Positions 1 to 8,542 of a DNA stretch of 64,000 bases are shown one piece after another. The DNA comes from Leifsonia sp. TF02-11 (GTDB taxonomy: Bacteria; Actinomycetota; Actinomycetes; Actinomycetales; Microbacteriaceae). Location: NCBI RefSeq assembly GCF_017565305.1, contig NZ_JAGEKP010000006.1, forward strand, positions 48,233 through 112,232. The letters are read 5' to 3'. The position numbers were made by a program, and so were the translations under genes. Under the pieces are notes generated by a model. That model was given only the letters and a program-made list of their open reading frames with translations. It ran no database searches and had not been told where the DNA came from. The first letter of the stretch is position 1; each line of letters begins with the position of its first letter.

Positions 1-1258
1 TCGTGGCCTGGTAGAGGGTCCGGCCGTCGACGCTGTAGTCGATGCTCTGCGCGAACCCGGAGAATGTGCCGCCGGCGGAGTCGGTCGAGTCGTAGGTCAC
101 CGCCATCGGCAGGCGCTCCCAGGGCCCGGCGCCGAGGTTGTAGTTGACGTAGAAGTCCTCGCCACCGCTGATGTTGCCCGAGGCGTCGAGTCCCCATTTG
201 GAGGCGACAACGACCATGCCCTTCGGGCCGCCGGTGGGCACCCACTTGACGTACGGCGACGAGCCGATCCCTCGGCCGTTCGCCAGCGTGATCTGCGTTC
301 CGATGCTCGTGGTCGGAGACCAGGTCACCCCGTCCGGCGAGATCTTGAAGTACACGGGCGCCGTGTTGTTGGACTGGCTCGGCCGGTTGACGACCTCGAA
401 CGTGGCGAGGTAGCGCCCGTCGGGGAGCTTGGTGACGGTGATCATCCCCGGCCGGTCGCTGCTGTTCGTCGGCGCCGCGACGTTCCCCTCAGCGCCCCAG
501 GTCAGGCCGCCATCGCTGGACTCCCGGTACGACACGGCCTGCAGCACGCCGTTCGCCTTCTGCCGCTCGTCGGAGAAGTAGGCGGCGAGCTTGCCGTTGC
601 CGTCGACGATGAGCGACGGCTCCCACACCGTGGTGGTGGTGGACGTCGGGGTCGGGTCGTAGGTCGCGGGGCCGCCGGTGTCGATGGTGCTCAGGTACGA
701 CCAGCTGGCGCCGTGGTCCGCGCTCTTGTAGACGACGAGCCTGCTGCTCGACCGGTCCGTCGGCATGATCATCCCGGAGAGCAGGATCGTGCCCGCCGGC
801 AGACTCCCGACCTGCTGCGGCAGCTCGTAGAGGAACGGCTGGGCGGTGCGCGCGAGGGTCGGGAAGTCGTTGTTCGGCACGACGTCGGTCAGGTGGCTCC
901 AGGTGGCGCCGTCGTCGGTGCTCCGGTAGATGGGGTACACCTGCTTGCCGTTGACCAGGACGAGCTGGTCGAAGGTGACCAGCTGCGTGCCGTTTGACGA
1001 CCCGCTGTACTTGAGGACGATGTTCTTGGCGTACGTCGTGCCGGCGGCGCGACCTCCCTCCGGGTTGAACGACGTGCCGGCGGCCGGCGAGTACACCAGC
1101 GCCCCGTTCCCCGTCGTGACCGCTTCAGCGGGAGCCGCCACGATCGCCGCGGCGACGAGGGCGCCCGCGGCGGCGACGGCCGCCGCGAGCGTTCGGAGGC
1201 GCCTGCGCCGGGACGGACGCGAGCTCCGCGGAGCCGACGTGGTGCGTGATGGAAGCAT
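1..1258 (-). CDS. GH93-like secreted exo-arabinanase (BNR/sialidase-fold), 3' end outside window
   Basis: Partial gene: the ATG is at 1258 and the frame is still open at base 1, so the C-terminus is missing. The N-terminus is arginine-rich (RRRRLR, residues 17-22), then a hydrophobic core (about 24-42) and an A-E-A cleavage site near residue 46, so the protein is exported. The mature part has beta-propeller features, including a BNR-type STDDGATW motif. The segments WEPSLIVDGNGKLAAYFSDE, DRPGMITVTKLPDGRY and SSPYVKWVPTGGPKG resemble, from memory, GH93 exo-alpha-1,5-L-arabinanases such as fungal Arb93A more than true sialidases. It lies directly downstream of the GH51 arabinofuranosidase, which supports arabinan trimming outside the cell. 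A generic sialidase label is the alternative. Family assignment moderately sure; exact substrate inferred. Confidence 0.75.
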   Translation of the reverse strand, partial: MLPSRTTSAPRSSRPSRRRRLRTLAAAVAAAGALVAAAIVAAPAEAVTTGNGALVYSPAAGTSFNPEGGRAAGTTYAKNIVLKYSGSSNGTQLVTFDQLVLVNGKQVYPIYRSTDDGATWSHLTDVVPNNDFPTLARTAQPFLYELPQQVGSLPAGTILLSGMIMPTDRSSSRLVVYKSADHGASWSYLSTIDTGGPATYDPTPTSTTTTVWEPSLIVDGNGKLAAYFSDERQKANGVLQAVSYRESSDGGLTWGAEGNVAAPTNSSDRPGMITVTKLPDGRYLATFEVVNRPSQSNNTAPVYFKISPDGVTWSPTTSIGTQITLANGRGIGSSPYVKWVPTGGPKGMVVVASKWGLDASGNISGGEDFYVNYNLGAGPWERLPMAVTYDSTDSAGGTFSGFAQSIDYSVDGRTLYQAT

Positions 1259-1336
1259 CTTCGTTCCCTTTCTCACTGCCGACCCGCGCGCGGGCGCGCA
1301 CGGGCTGTCACGACGCCGGGTCGTCGTCACGATGGG

Positions 1337-2851
1337 TCAGCCCAGGAGCACCTCTGTCCACGAGACGGCGGGCAGCTCCAGTCGGAGGGTGTCGCCGTCC
1401 CTGACCACCGAGAGGTCGGCCGGCGCGACGCGCTCCGGGTCGTCGAGCGTGTTGGCCGCTTCGACGTCCGGATCGGACAGCGTGCGTGCGGTCACCCGCA
1501 GCTCGCGGCCCTCCGCGCCGAGCGCTGCGAGGTCGATCACGAGCTCGGTCGGGGCGTCGACCGCGCGGTTGACCGCGTAGACCGCGTAGCGTCCCGCTTC
1601 CTCGTCGCGGGTCGCCACGGCATCCACCAGCGGCACGTCCCCGAATCGCTCGGTCGGGTAGGTGCCGGAGACGAGGTCGACGTCGAGCGCGACCCCGCGC
1701 CCGTGCGCCGACGTCGCGGCGAACGGGAAGAACGTCGTCTGCCTCCAGGCCGGGCCGCCCGGTTCGGTCATGATCGGGGCGATCACGTTCACCAGCTGGG
1801 CGAGGGAAGCGCTGGTGACCCGGTCCGCGTGCTTCAGCATCGTGATCAGGAGGCTGCCGAAGACGACAGCGTCGGCCACAGTGTAGACGTCCTCCAGCAG
1901 TCGCGGGGCGATCGGCCAGTTGTCGGTCCCCGTGATCCTGTCGACGTTCTCGAAGCGGGTGTTGTACCAGATGTTCCACTCGTCGAACGAGATGTCGATG
2001 CGCTTGTCGCTGCCGCGCACGGCCTTCACGTGGTCGGCCGTGGCGACGACGCTGCGGATGAAGTGGTCCATGTCGACGCCGGAGGCGAGGAAGGAGCCCA
2101 GGTCGCCGGTGTTCTCGTAGTAGGCGTGGCAGGAGATGTAGTCGACGAGCTCGTACGTCTCGGTCAGGGTGGTCCGCTCCCATTCGCCGAAGGTCGGCAT
2201 CGACGAGCTCGACGAGCCGCAGACGACCAGCTCGAGGTCGGGGTCGTACGCCTTCATCGCGCCGGCCGTCTTCGCCGCCAGCCGCCCGTACTCCTCGGCG
2301 GAGCTGTGGCCCAGCTGCCAGGGGCCGTCCATCTCGTTGCCGAGGCACCAGATCCGCACGTCGAACGGCTCGCTGCGTCCGTTGGCGATGCGCTTCTCGG
2401 AGAGCGCCGTCCCTCCGCGGTGGTTCGCGTACTCGAGCAGGTCGAGCGCCTCCTGCACGCCCCGGGTGCCGAGATTGACCGCGAGCATGAGCTCGCTGCC
2501 CACCTTGTCCAGCCACGACTGGAACTCGTGCAGCCCCACCTCGTTGGTCTCTGTCGTGTGCCAGGCGAGATCGAGCCGCGGCGGCCGCTGGTCGCGCGGG
2601 CCGACCGAGTCCTCCCACCGGAACCCCGAGACGAAGTTGCCGCCGGGATACCGGATCGCCGAGACGCCGAGCTCCTTCACCAGGTCGATGACGTCAGTCC
2701 GGAAGCCCTCCGCGTCGGCCGAGGGGTGCCCCGGCTCGTAGATGCCGTCGTAGACAGCGCGTCCCAGGTGCTCGACGAACGAGCCGTAGAGGCGCGGATT
2801 GATGGCGCCGATCGTCGCGGCGGGCTGGAGGGTGAGTCGTGCTGAGTGCAT
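1337..2851 (-). CDS. abfA: Alpha-L-arabinofuranosidase, GH51
   Basis: 504 residues, the usual length for intracellular GH51 enzymes. It hydrolyses terminal alpha-L-arabinofuranosyl bonds in arabinan or arabinoxylan oligosaccharides. The TIM barrel opens with NPRLYGSFVEHLGRAVYDGI. The acid/base glutamate is in WCLGNEMDGPW (E173) and the nucleophile in SFDEWNIWY (E291). The C-terminal part (from about 390) would be the beta-sandwich. There is no signal peptide, so it is cytosolic and acts on imported oligomers. It follows the GH1 gene by 28 bases and precedes the secreted GH93-like gene on the same strand. Regulation is most likely through the LacI repressor and operators at the head of this cluster. 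Identification is secure. Confidence 0.95.
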   Translation of the reverse strand: MHSARLTLQPAATIGAINPRLYGSFVEHLGRAVYDGIYEPGHPSADAEGFRTDVIDLVKELGVSAIRYPGGNFVSGFRWEDSVGPRDQRPPRLDLAWHTTETNEVGLHEFQSWLDKVGSELMLAVNLGTRGVQEALDLLEYANHRGGTALSEKRIANGRSEPFDVRIWCLGNEMDGPWQLGHSSAEEYGRLAAKTAGAMKAYDPDLELVVCGSSSSSMPTFGEWERTTLTETYELVDYISCHAYYENTGDLGSFLASGVDMDHFIRSVVATADHVKAVRGSDKRIDISFDEWNIWYNTRFENVDRITGTDNWPIAPRLLEDVYTVADAVVFGSLLITMLKHADRVTSASLAQLVNVIAPIMTEPGGPAWRQTTFFPFAATSAHGRGVALDVDLVSGTYPTERFGDVPLVDAVATRDEEAGRYAVYAVNRAVDAPTELVIDLAALGAEGRELRVTARTLSDPDVEAANTLDDPERVAPADLSVVRDGDTLRLELPAVSWTEVLLG

Positions 2852-2879
2852 GTGATTCTTCCGGTGTCGTCGTTCTGGG

Positions 2880-4163
2880 TCAGGATCCGGCGAGCGCAGC
2901 CAGGCGGCTGCTGTGCGCGCGATAGCGGTCGGCGACGGGGTTCGCGACGCGCAGGAGGCCGTCGGCGGACTCCACGAGGTCGTGCAGCCCCATCGTCAGC
3001 AGATGGTCGGAGCGCGGATTCGCACTGTGCCGCCAGGTCCACTCGTACATGTCGAAGAGCGGCCACCAGGTGTACCCGACGACGGGCGCGCCCTCGGAGC
3101 GCATCCGTTCCACGAGCGCGATCGACTGGTCGAGCCACGCGATGCGCTCCTCGACGCCGCCCGTCACGCAGGTCTCGGTGACCGTGACCGGCGCGCCGTA
3201 GCGGGCGGCGAACGCCGTCAGCGCCTCGCGCAGCCCCTCGGCGCCGCGATCGACGCTCGGCCGCGGGTCGGCGAAGCCGCCGCCGTGGTGCACACCCGCC
3301 TCGAACAGCTCCGTCGAATGCCGGGGGTAGTAGTTGACCCCCATCACGTCCGGCTGCACGGCGTTGTCACGGAACCACTGCAGTTCCCGGTCCGGGACGG
3401 CCGGCGCGACGCGGTCGAGCAGCGGGTGCTCCGCATCGACCCGGCCGGTGACGAGGTCTTCGACGAGGTGCACCTGATGCCGGAGCCGCTCGGCCTCCTC
3501 CCGATGCTCCGGTGCAGTGTCGTCGCCGATGAAGCTCATCGCCGCGTCCACGTGGACGAAGGTCGCCGCCGCCCCTACGCGGTCGGCGAGCGCGCGCTGG
3601 CTGCGCACGAAGCCGCGCGCCAGGTTGGCGGCGATGATGGCGAAGCCTTCGGCTCCGGTCAGATAGGGCGGCCAGTAGCCGTACTCCCCCGAGAACAGCG
3701 CGTGGATCACCGGCTCGTTGACGGGGGTGTAGTCGAACACCCGGTCGCCGTAGCGCTCGCCGAATCGTGCCGCGTACTCCTCGACGTGGTGCGGGTAGTC
3801 CGGGTTGGCGAACTCCGCGTCCAGCCACAGCGGGGTGCCGTAGTGCAGGAGGTCGATGATCGGGCGCAGCCCGGCGGCCAGCTGGGCGTCGACGGCGCGG
3901 TCGGTCCAGTCCCAGTCCCAGCGGCCCGGTTCGGGAGCGACGCGGTACCACGGCACGCCCCAGCGCAGGAACTCGGCGCCGACACCGGCGGCGAGCGCGA
4001 AGTCGCCGGCGAACCGCTCGTAGTGCTCTGTCAGCTCGTACTCGTCGATCGCGCGCTCCGCCGGACGTGTCCCCTCGCCCGGCCTCGACTGCGGCACGAA
4101 GGTGTCCTCGATGCCGAGCCCGAGGTGGAGGCGACCGTCCTCGAACCAGCGCGGCGCCGTCAC
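2880..4163 (-). CDS. Glycoside hydrolase family 1 protein (beta-glycosidase type)
   Basis: 427 residues from a GTG at 4163 whose bases overlap the stop of the upstream permease (GTGA), a typical coupled start. A longer reading of this frame runs back to 5144 but only shadows the permease genes. The acid/base motif TPVNEP places the catalytic glutamate at E150, and VTVTETC places the nucleophile at about E330. The order and spacing are those of clan GH-A enzymes. The TENG motif of classical GH1 is altered to TETC. No signal peptide, so cytosolic. It sits between the ABC importer and the GH51 gene and so probably removes another sugar from imported arabino-oligosaccharides. Exact substrate unknown. 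Confidence 0.85.
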   Translation of the reverse strand: MTAPRWFEDGRLHLGLGIEDTFVPQSRPGEGTRPAERAIDEYELTEHYERFAGDFALAAGVGAEFLRWGVPWYRVAPEPGRWDWDWTDRAVDAQLAAGLRPIIDLLHYGTPLWLDAEFANPDYPHHVEEYAARFGERYGDRVFDYTPVNEPVIHALFSGEYGYWPPYLTGAEGFAIIAANLARGFVRSQRALADRVGAAATFVHVDAAMSFIGDDTAPEHREEAERLRHQVHLVEDLVTGRVDAEHPLLDRVAPAVPDRELQWFRDNAVQPDVMGVNYYPRHSTELFEAGVHHGGGFADPRPSVDRGAEGLREALTAFAARYGAPVTVTETCVTGGVEERIAWLDQSIALVERMRSEGAPVVGYTWWPLFDMYEWTWRHSANPRSDHLLTMGLHDLVESADGLLRVANPVADRYRAHSSRLAALAGS

Positions 4164-5050
4164 TTCAGCCCCGTCGTCGCGACGGACTCGATGAAGCGCC
4201 GCTGCATGATCAGGAACATGATCGCGAGCGGGAGCACCGCGATCAGCGATCCGGCCATCATCGTGCCGTAGGGGATGATGCCGCTCGGCCCGGTCAGCAG
4301 CGTCAGCCCCGACGTGATCGTCCCCATCTCCGGCGACGTCGTGAACACCAGGGGCCAGAGCAGGTCGTTCCAGTTGTTCACGAAGGTGAAGATGGCGAGG
4401 GTGAGGAGGGCCGGCACGGCGTTCGGGAGCACGATGCTGCGGAAGATGCGGAACTCGCCTGCCCCGTCGATCCGTGCCGCATTGTCGAGGTCGCGCGGCA
4501 GCGAGATGAAGAACTGGCGGAGGAAGAAGATCCCGAACGCATCGGCAGCACGCGGGATGATCAGCCCGGCGAACGTGTTCACCCAGCCGAGCTGCGCCAC
4601 CAGCTGGTAGACGGGAATCAGCGTCGCCTGGAACGGGATCATCAGGCTGGCCACGATCACGATCAGCAGCACGCGGCTGCCCCGGAAGTCGATCCGGGCG
4701 AGTGCGTAGGCGGCGAGTGAGTCGAACACGAGCGCGAAGACGGTCACACCGCCGGCGAAGACGAGGCTGTTGACGAACAACCGGCCGAACGGGAGGTCGT
4801 TGAAGATCTTCGCGAAGTTGTCGAGCGTCCAGGCGCCGGGCAGCAGGGTCGGCGGGAAGGCGTTGATCTCGGCAGCCGGCTTGAAGGCGGTCAGCACGAT
4901 CACGATGACGGGAAGAAGCACGATCGCGGTCAGCACGAGGACGGCGGCGAACAGCAGCCACCGTTCGGCTCTGCGCCCGATCCGGAGGCGCGAGCGACCG
5001 GGCGCCGTGCGCGGCGGCGTCGCGGTGCGCTGGGCGGCGGTGGTCGTCAT
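4160..5050 (-). CDS. Sugar ABC transporter permease, MalG type
   Basis: 296 residues with about six transmembrane helices after a basic, arginine-rich N-terminus. The cytoplasmic coupling (EAA) loop reads DNAARIDGAGEFRIFRSIVLP near the usual position two thirds along, and the C-terminus ends IMQRRFIESVATTGLK, as in CUT1 permeases. It would pair with the MalF-type permease immediately upstream, whose stop overlaps this start (ATGA), and with the binding protein at 6056-7297. No ATPase gene is in the cluster. CUT1 importers of actinobacteria commonly borrow a shared MsiK-type ATPase encoded elsewhere. Substrate is inferred from neighbours to be arabino-oligosaccharides. Confidence 0.93.
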   Translation of the reverse strand: MTTTAAQRTATPPRTAPGRSRLRIGRRAERWLLFAAVLVLTAIVLLPVIVIVLTAFKPAAEINAFPPTLLPGAWTLDNFAKIFNDLPFGRLFVNSLVFAGGVTVFALVFDSLAAYALARIDFRGSRVLLIVIVASLMIPFQATLIPVYQLVAQLGWVNTFAGLIIPRAADAFGIFFLRQFFISLPRDLDNAARIDGAGEFRIFRSIVLPNAVPALLTLAIFTFVNNWNDLLWPLVFTTSPEMGTITSGLTLLTGPSGIIPYGTMMAGSLIAVLPLAIMFLIMQRRFIESVATTGLK

Positions 5051-5994
5051 GCGATGTCCTTCTCGCGTCGTCCGAAGAAGCGGAACTGGATGAGGCTGAG
5101 GAGCAGGGTCGCCGCCAGCAGCACGTAGGAGAGGGCGGTCGCACCGCCGAGATCGAGCTTCTTGAAGCCCTCCTGGTAGATCTCCATCACGACGGTCTGC
5201 GTCGAGCGGTACGGGCCGCCTCCCGTCATCACGTAGATCTGGTCGAACGCCTGGAGCGCGGCGATCATCGCGAACACCACCACGAACGCCAGGGTGTTGC
5301 TCAGCTGCGGCAGCGTCACGCTGATGAAGCGGCGCCAGGCGCCTGCCCCGTCGATCTTCGCCGCCTCGTAGAGCGACTCCGGGATCTCCTGCAGCCCGGC
5401 GATGAAGATCACCATGTAGAAGCCGAAGTTCTTCCAGATCGCGACCAGGACGACCGTCGGCATCGCGAGCACGGGGTCCTGGAGCACGTTGCCCAGCTGG
5501 ATGCCGACGCCGCGGAGCCAGTAGTTCACGAGGCCGACCTGGGGGTCCAGGAGGTAGCTCCAGGCGAAGGCGGCGACCGCGAGGGAGACCACGAACGGCA
5601 GGAACAGCGCGGTGCGGAAGAAGCCTCGGGCGATCAGGCGCCGGTTGCCGAGCAGGAGCGCGAGCAGCAGCGCGGCGATCAGCGCCGTCGGCGTGAACAG
5701 CACCGTGTAGAGCGCGGTGTTGCCCAGCGTGGCGAGGATCTGCGGGTCGGTGAAGATCCGCGCGTAGTTGTCGAGCCCGACCCAGCTCTCCGCGCCGAAT
5801 CCACTCGCGTTCGTGAACGAGAGCCGGAGCGCCGACAGCATCGGCCAGCCGACGAAGGCGATGAGGATGACGAGCGCGGGCAGGAGGAACAGGAGCGCCA
5901 TCGGCGCCCGGCTCCTGGCCGTCCTCGGCCTGCCGCCGAGGGGCGCAGGCGGCCGGTAGGCGCGCCGTGGGCGGTTGCGGGTGAGACTGGTCAT
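5047..5994 (-). CDS. Sugar ABC transporter permease, MalF type
   Basis: 315 residues with a basic N-terminus (RNRPRRAYRPP) and six predicted membrane helices, the first around VILIAFVGWPML. The EAA coupling loop is YEAAKIDGAGAWRRFISVTL. It overlaps the next permease by four bases and follows the binding protein after a 61-base gap that contains a stem-loop (6012-6049). It should form a heterodimer with the MalG-type partner in the cytoplasmic membrane. Function as a CUT1 sugar channel subunit is secure; the substrate is inferred from the arabinan-degrading genes downstream. Confidence 0.93.
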   Translation of the reverse strand: MTSLTRNRPRRAYRPPAPLGGRPRTARSRAPMALLFLLPALVILIAFVGWPMLSALRLSFTNASGFGAESWVGLDNYARIFTDPQILATLGNTALYTVLFTPTALIAALLLALLLGNRRLIARGFFRTALFLPFVVSLAVAAFAWSYLLDPQVGLVNYWLRGVGIQLGNVLQDPVLAMPTVVLVAIWKNFGFYMVIFIAGLQEIPESLYEAAKIDGAGAWRRFISVTLPQLSNTLAFVVVFAMIAALQAFDQIYVMTGGGPYRSTQTVVMEIYQEGFKKLDLGGATALSYVLLAATLLLSLIQFRFFGRREKDIA

Positions 5995-6011
5995 GGTGTC
6001 TTTCGAGACGA

Positions 6012-6049
6012 GGCGGGCCGCCGTCCGCCTGGATGGTCGACGGCCCGCC
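6012..6049 (-). terminator. Intercistronic stem-loop between binding protein and permease
   Basis: A 9-bp perfect stem (GGCGGGCCG at 6012-6020 pairing with CGGCCCGCC at 6041-6049) with a 20-base loop, in the gap between the binding-protein stop and the permease start. There is no T-run, so it is unlikely to be a full terminator. Such hairpins commonly protect the upstream message or partly stop transcription, so that more binding protein than permease is made. Confidence 0.55.
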
Positions 6050-6055
6050 GATGGA

Positions 6056-7297
6056 TCACTTGCCGAGCGCCTGCTGCACCTTCGTCGATGCGTCCTTCAG
6101 GAGCTGGGCGGGGTCGCCGCCTGTCAACGCCTTCTGGGTGGCCTCGTCGACGGCGGAGAGCACATCCGTGCTGTTGGCCACGCCGGGCAGCAGCGGCCGG
6201 GCGTCGCCGGCGATCTTCGTCAGAGCCTCCACCACGGGGTTGGCGGACACGGCCGACGCGGGGATGTCGGTCCGCAGCGGGGGCCAGCCGGAGCCGAGCG
6301 ACCACTTCGTGGCGACTTCCTTCGTGAAGAAGTAGTCGAAGAACTTCTTCGCAGCGGCCTGCTTGGCCGGGTCGGCCTGAGCCGTGACCGCAGCCGAGAT
6401 GCCGATGGCGGACGAGGCGGACGCCTTGGGGCCGGCGGGGATGCCCGCGATGCCGTAGTCGATCTTGTTCGCCTCGGCGACGCCGGCCATCCACGGGCCG
6501 CCGATCTCCATGGCCGCCTTGCCGGAGGAGAACAGCTTGTCGGAGGCGACGCCGTCGAGCCCGGTCGGCGAGATCTTGTCGTCGATCACGGCCTTCGACC
6601 AGTAGCTCAGCGTCTCCTCGTTGGCCTTCGAGTCGACGACCGACTTGGAGCCGCTCACGATCTCTCCGCCGTTGCCGTAGAAGAGGCTGGCCCAGACCCC
6701 GTTGCCGACGGTGGCGTGGTCGGGGAGGGCCAGGCCGTACTGACCGGTGGAGGGGTCGGTGAGCTTCTTGGCATCGGCGACCCACTCGTCCCAGGTCGTC
6801 GGGAAGGTGGTGATGCCGGCCTTCTCGAACAGCGTCTTGTTGTAGATCACCGAAAGCGGGACGAATCCGGTCGGCACACCGTAGTAGGCGCCGTCGACCT
6901 TCTCCATCTCGACGGCGCGCGGGTTGAGGTTGGCGTTCTTGACGTCGCCCGCGTAGAAGTCGTCGAGCTTGGCGAACGCGCCCTTGGTCGCGTAGACCGG
7001 GAGGGTCTCCGCGGGCACGGCGACGATGTCGGGCCCCTTCTTGGCGGAGAGCGCGGGGAGCAGGGTGTCGCCGATGACGGCCCAGGTCTTGGTCGTGGTG
7101 GTGATGGTGATGTTCTTCTGCGACTTGTTGAAGTCGTCGACGATCGCGTCCAGGACCTTGCCGTCGGCTTCGGTGTACCCGTGCCAGAACGTGAGATCGA
7201 CGTGGCCGCTGGACGGTGCCGCGCCGCTTCCGGAGCAGCCCGCGAGCGCGACGGCCGCGCCGGCCGCGAGCGCGACGGCTGCGATGAGTTTCTTCAT
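6056..7297 (-). CDS. Sugar ABC transporter substrate-binding lipoprotein
   Basis: 413 residues. The N-terminus is a lipoprotein signal with lipobox LAGC, making Cys21 the lipidated residue, so the protein is anchored on the outer face of the membrane. The mature part is an SBP_bac_1 type protein: LTFWHGYTEADGKVLDAIVD at the start, and GGPWMAGV in the second lobe. It is the first gene after the LacI regulator and its operator-promoter region, and heads the cluster binding protein-permease-permease-GH1-GH51-GH93. It probably binds arabino-oligosaccharides. Family secure, ligand inferred. Confidence 0.93.
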   Translation of the reverse strand: MKKLIAAVALAAGAAVALAGCSGSGAAPSSGHVDLTFWHGYTEADGKVLDAIVDDFNKSQKNITITTTTKTWAVIGDTLLPALSAKKGPDIVAVPAETLPVYATKGAFAKLDDFYAGDVKNANLNPRAVEMEKVDGAYYGVPTGFVPLSVIYNKTLFEKAGITTFPTTWDEWVADAKKLTDPSTGQYGLALPDHATVGNGVWASLFYGNGGEIVSGSKSVVDSKANEETLSYWSKAVIDDKISPTGLDGVASDKLFSSGKAAMEIGGPWMAGVAEANKIDYGIAGIPAGPKASASSAIGISAAVTAQADPAKQAAAKKFFDYFFTKEVATKWSLGSGWPPLRTDIPASAVSANPVVEALTKIAGDARPLLPGVANSTDVLSAVDEATQKALTGGDPAQLLKDASTKVQQALGK

Positions 7298-7342
7298 TGA
7301 ATGCCTCTCGACGTTGACCGGCTCCGTGCCGACCTCGTTTTT

Positions 7343-7368
7343 TACAACGTTGGAATTCCAACGTTGTA
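7343..7368. promoter_or_regulatory. Twin LacI-type operator, 26-bp perfect palindrome
   Basis: A perfect 26-bp inverted repeat whose halves each contain ACAACGTTG. Because CAACGTTG is itself self-complementary, there are two 8-bp palindromes with centres 14 bp apart, at 7345-7352 and 7359-7366. It lies just downstream of a TATAAT -10 element and upstream of the binding-protein gene, the right place to block transcription. A third CAACGTTG lies ahead of the adjacent LacI gene. The LacI protein encoded at 7409-8443 is the likely ligand. Confidence 0.8.
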
Positions 7369-7372
7369 TCGG

Positions 7373-7403
7373 ATTATAGGATCATCGGTTTCCGGAAGTC
7401 AAT
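7373..7403 (-). promoter_or_regulatory. Promoter of the arabinan transport/hydrolase operon
   Basis: On the minus strand a -35 TTGACT (7398-7403) is followed after 19 bp by a perfect -10 TATAAT (7373-7378). The twin operator starts 5 bp downstream, over the expected transcription start. The spacing is slightly long, but the hexamers are unusually good for such a GC-rich sequence, and the element lies between the LacI stop codon and the binding-protein gene. Confidence 0.7.
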
Positions 7404-7408
7404 CGCCG

Positions 7409-8443
7409 TTACGCGGCCGATATCGAGGCGGTCGCGCTCGACGATTCGCGAACGACGGTGGTGAACGGCACCTCGATCATCCGGGGCGCGCCGACCTCCC
7501 CGTTGCGGTCGCCGATGCGCTCGATCAGGGCGTCGACCGCCCGCTGCGCGATGCTCGAACGACCCGGATCGATGGTGCTGAGACTCGGCATGGCGAACTG
7601 GCCCTCGATCACGTTGTCGAAGCCGATGACCGCCACGTCCTCCGGCACGCGGACGCCCTCCTGGTTCAGCACGCGCAACGCGCCCAGCGCGAGTTCGTCG
7701 TTCAGGGCGAAGATCGCGTCGAACGGAACTCCCGAATCCAGGAGCTCCTGCGTGGCCGCTGCGCCGTCGGTTCGATGCCACCCTTCGCGGAACACGACAA
7801 GCTCGTCCCCGAGATCGAGACCGTGGTCCTTCAGCGCCGCACGGTAGCCCTCGAGGCGGAGGGAGGCCGAGCCCACCCGCTCGGCCACGTGGGCGCCGAG
7901 CGCCGCGATGCGGGTGCGGCCGGATGCGATGAGATGCTCCGTCGCCGCGTAGCCACCCTCCACGTTCTGCATGACGACGTGATCGGTCGGTCCGCCGAAG
8001 ATCCGCTCACCCAGCAGGACCAACGGGTAGTCGACGTTCAGCGCGTCCACGTCGTCCATCGACATCCCGAGCGGCGAGAACATGAGGCCGTCGAGCATCG
8101 ACAGCCGCGAACCGCGCAGCAACTCGAGCTCGGCCTCGCGGTCGCCGCCGGTCTGTTCGATCAGTGTGACGAAGCCGAGCCGCCGGGAAGCCTCCAGCAC
8201 CGCGTCGGCCAGTTCGGCGAAATAGCTGAAGCTGAGCGAGGGAACGGCCAGGCCGATCACGCCGGTCCGTCCCGCGCGGAGGTTGCGCGCCGCGAGATTC
8301 GGCTGGTAGCCGAGCTCCTCGATCGCGGCGAGCACCTTCACGCGCGTCGCGGCCTTCACGAAGTCGTAGCCGTTGACGACATTGGAGACCGTCTTCACCG
8401 ACACACCGGCGGCGCCGGCGACATCCTTGAGCGTCGCGACCAT
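7409..8443 (-). CDS. LacI-family repressor of the arabinan operon
   Basis: 344 residues from an ATG at 8443 that has a strong Shine-Dalgarno (GAGGGGG, four bases upstream). A start at 8461 is possible but less well placed. The N-terminal helix-turn-helix reads TLKDVAGAAGVSVKTVSNVV, followed by the hinge helix (PNLAARNLRAGRTGVIG) and a periplasmic-binding-protein-like effector domain ending near EVPFTTVVRES. It lies directly upstream of the sugar transport and hydrolase operon on the same strand. A CAACGTTG site upstream of its own start suggests autoregulation. The inducer is probably an arabinose-containing sugar (inference). Confidence 0.92.
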   Translation of the reverse strand: MVATLKDVAGAAGVSVKTVSNVVNGYDFVKAATRVKVLAAIEELGYQPNLAARNLRAGRTGVIGLAVPSLSFSYFAELADAVLEASRRLGFVTLIEQTGGDREAELELLRGSRLSMLDGLMFSPLGMSMDDVDALNVDYPLVLLGERIFGGPTDHVVMQNVEGGYAATEHLIASGRTRIAALGAHVAERVGSASLRLEGYRAALKDHGLDLGDELVVFREGWHRTDGAAATQELLDSGVPFDAIFALNDELALGALRVLNQEGVRVPEDVAVIGFDNVIEGQFAMPSLSTIDPGRSSIAQRAVDALIERIGDRNGEVGAPRMIEVPFTTVVRESSSATASISAA

Positions 8444-8468
8444 GAGACCCCCTCGTTCCACGCAGATT

Positions 8469-8481
8469 TACAACGTTGATA
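8469..8481. promoter_or_regulatory. Probable autoregulatory operator of the LacI gene
   Basis: TACAACGTTGATA, carrying the same 8-bp CAACGTTG core (8471-8478) as the twin operator at 7343-7368, lies about 26 bp upstream of the LacI ATG at 8443. The match to the operator ahead of the neighbouring operon is the evidence. Confidence 0.65.
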
Positions 8482-8542
8482 GCATCGCACAGTCCGTGCA
8501 CTCCGTCGGTGGATGCCCAGCGGGGCATGTTAGATATGTTCC

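Noticed and set aside
1..1258. True sialidase (GH33)
   Set aside because: The arabinan context and the residues shared with GH93 enzymes fit better, and no sialic-acid uptake or catabolic genes are present.
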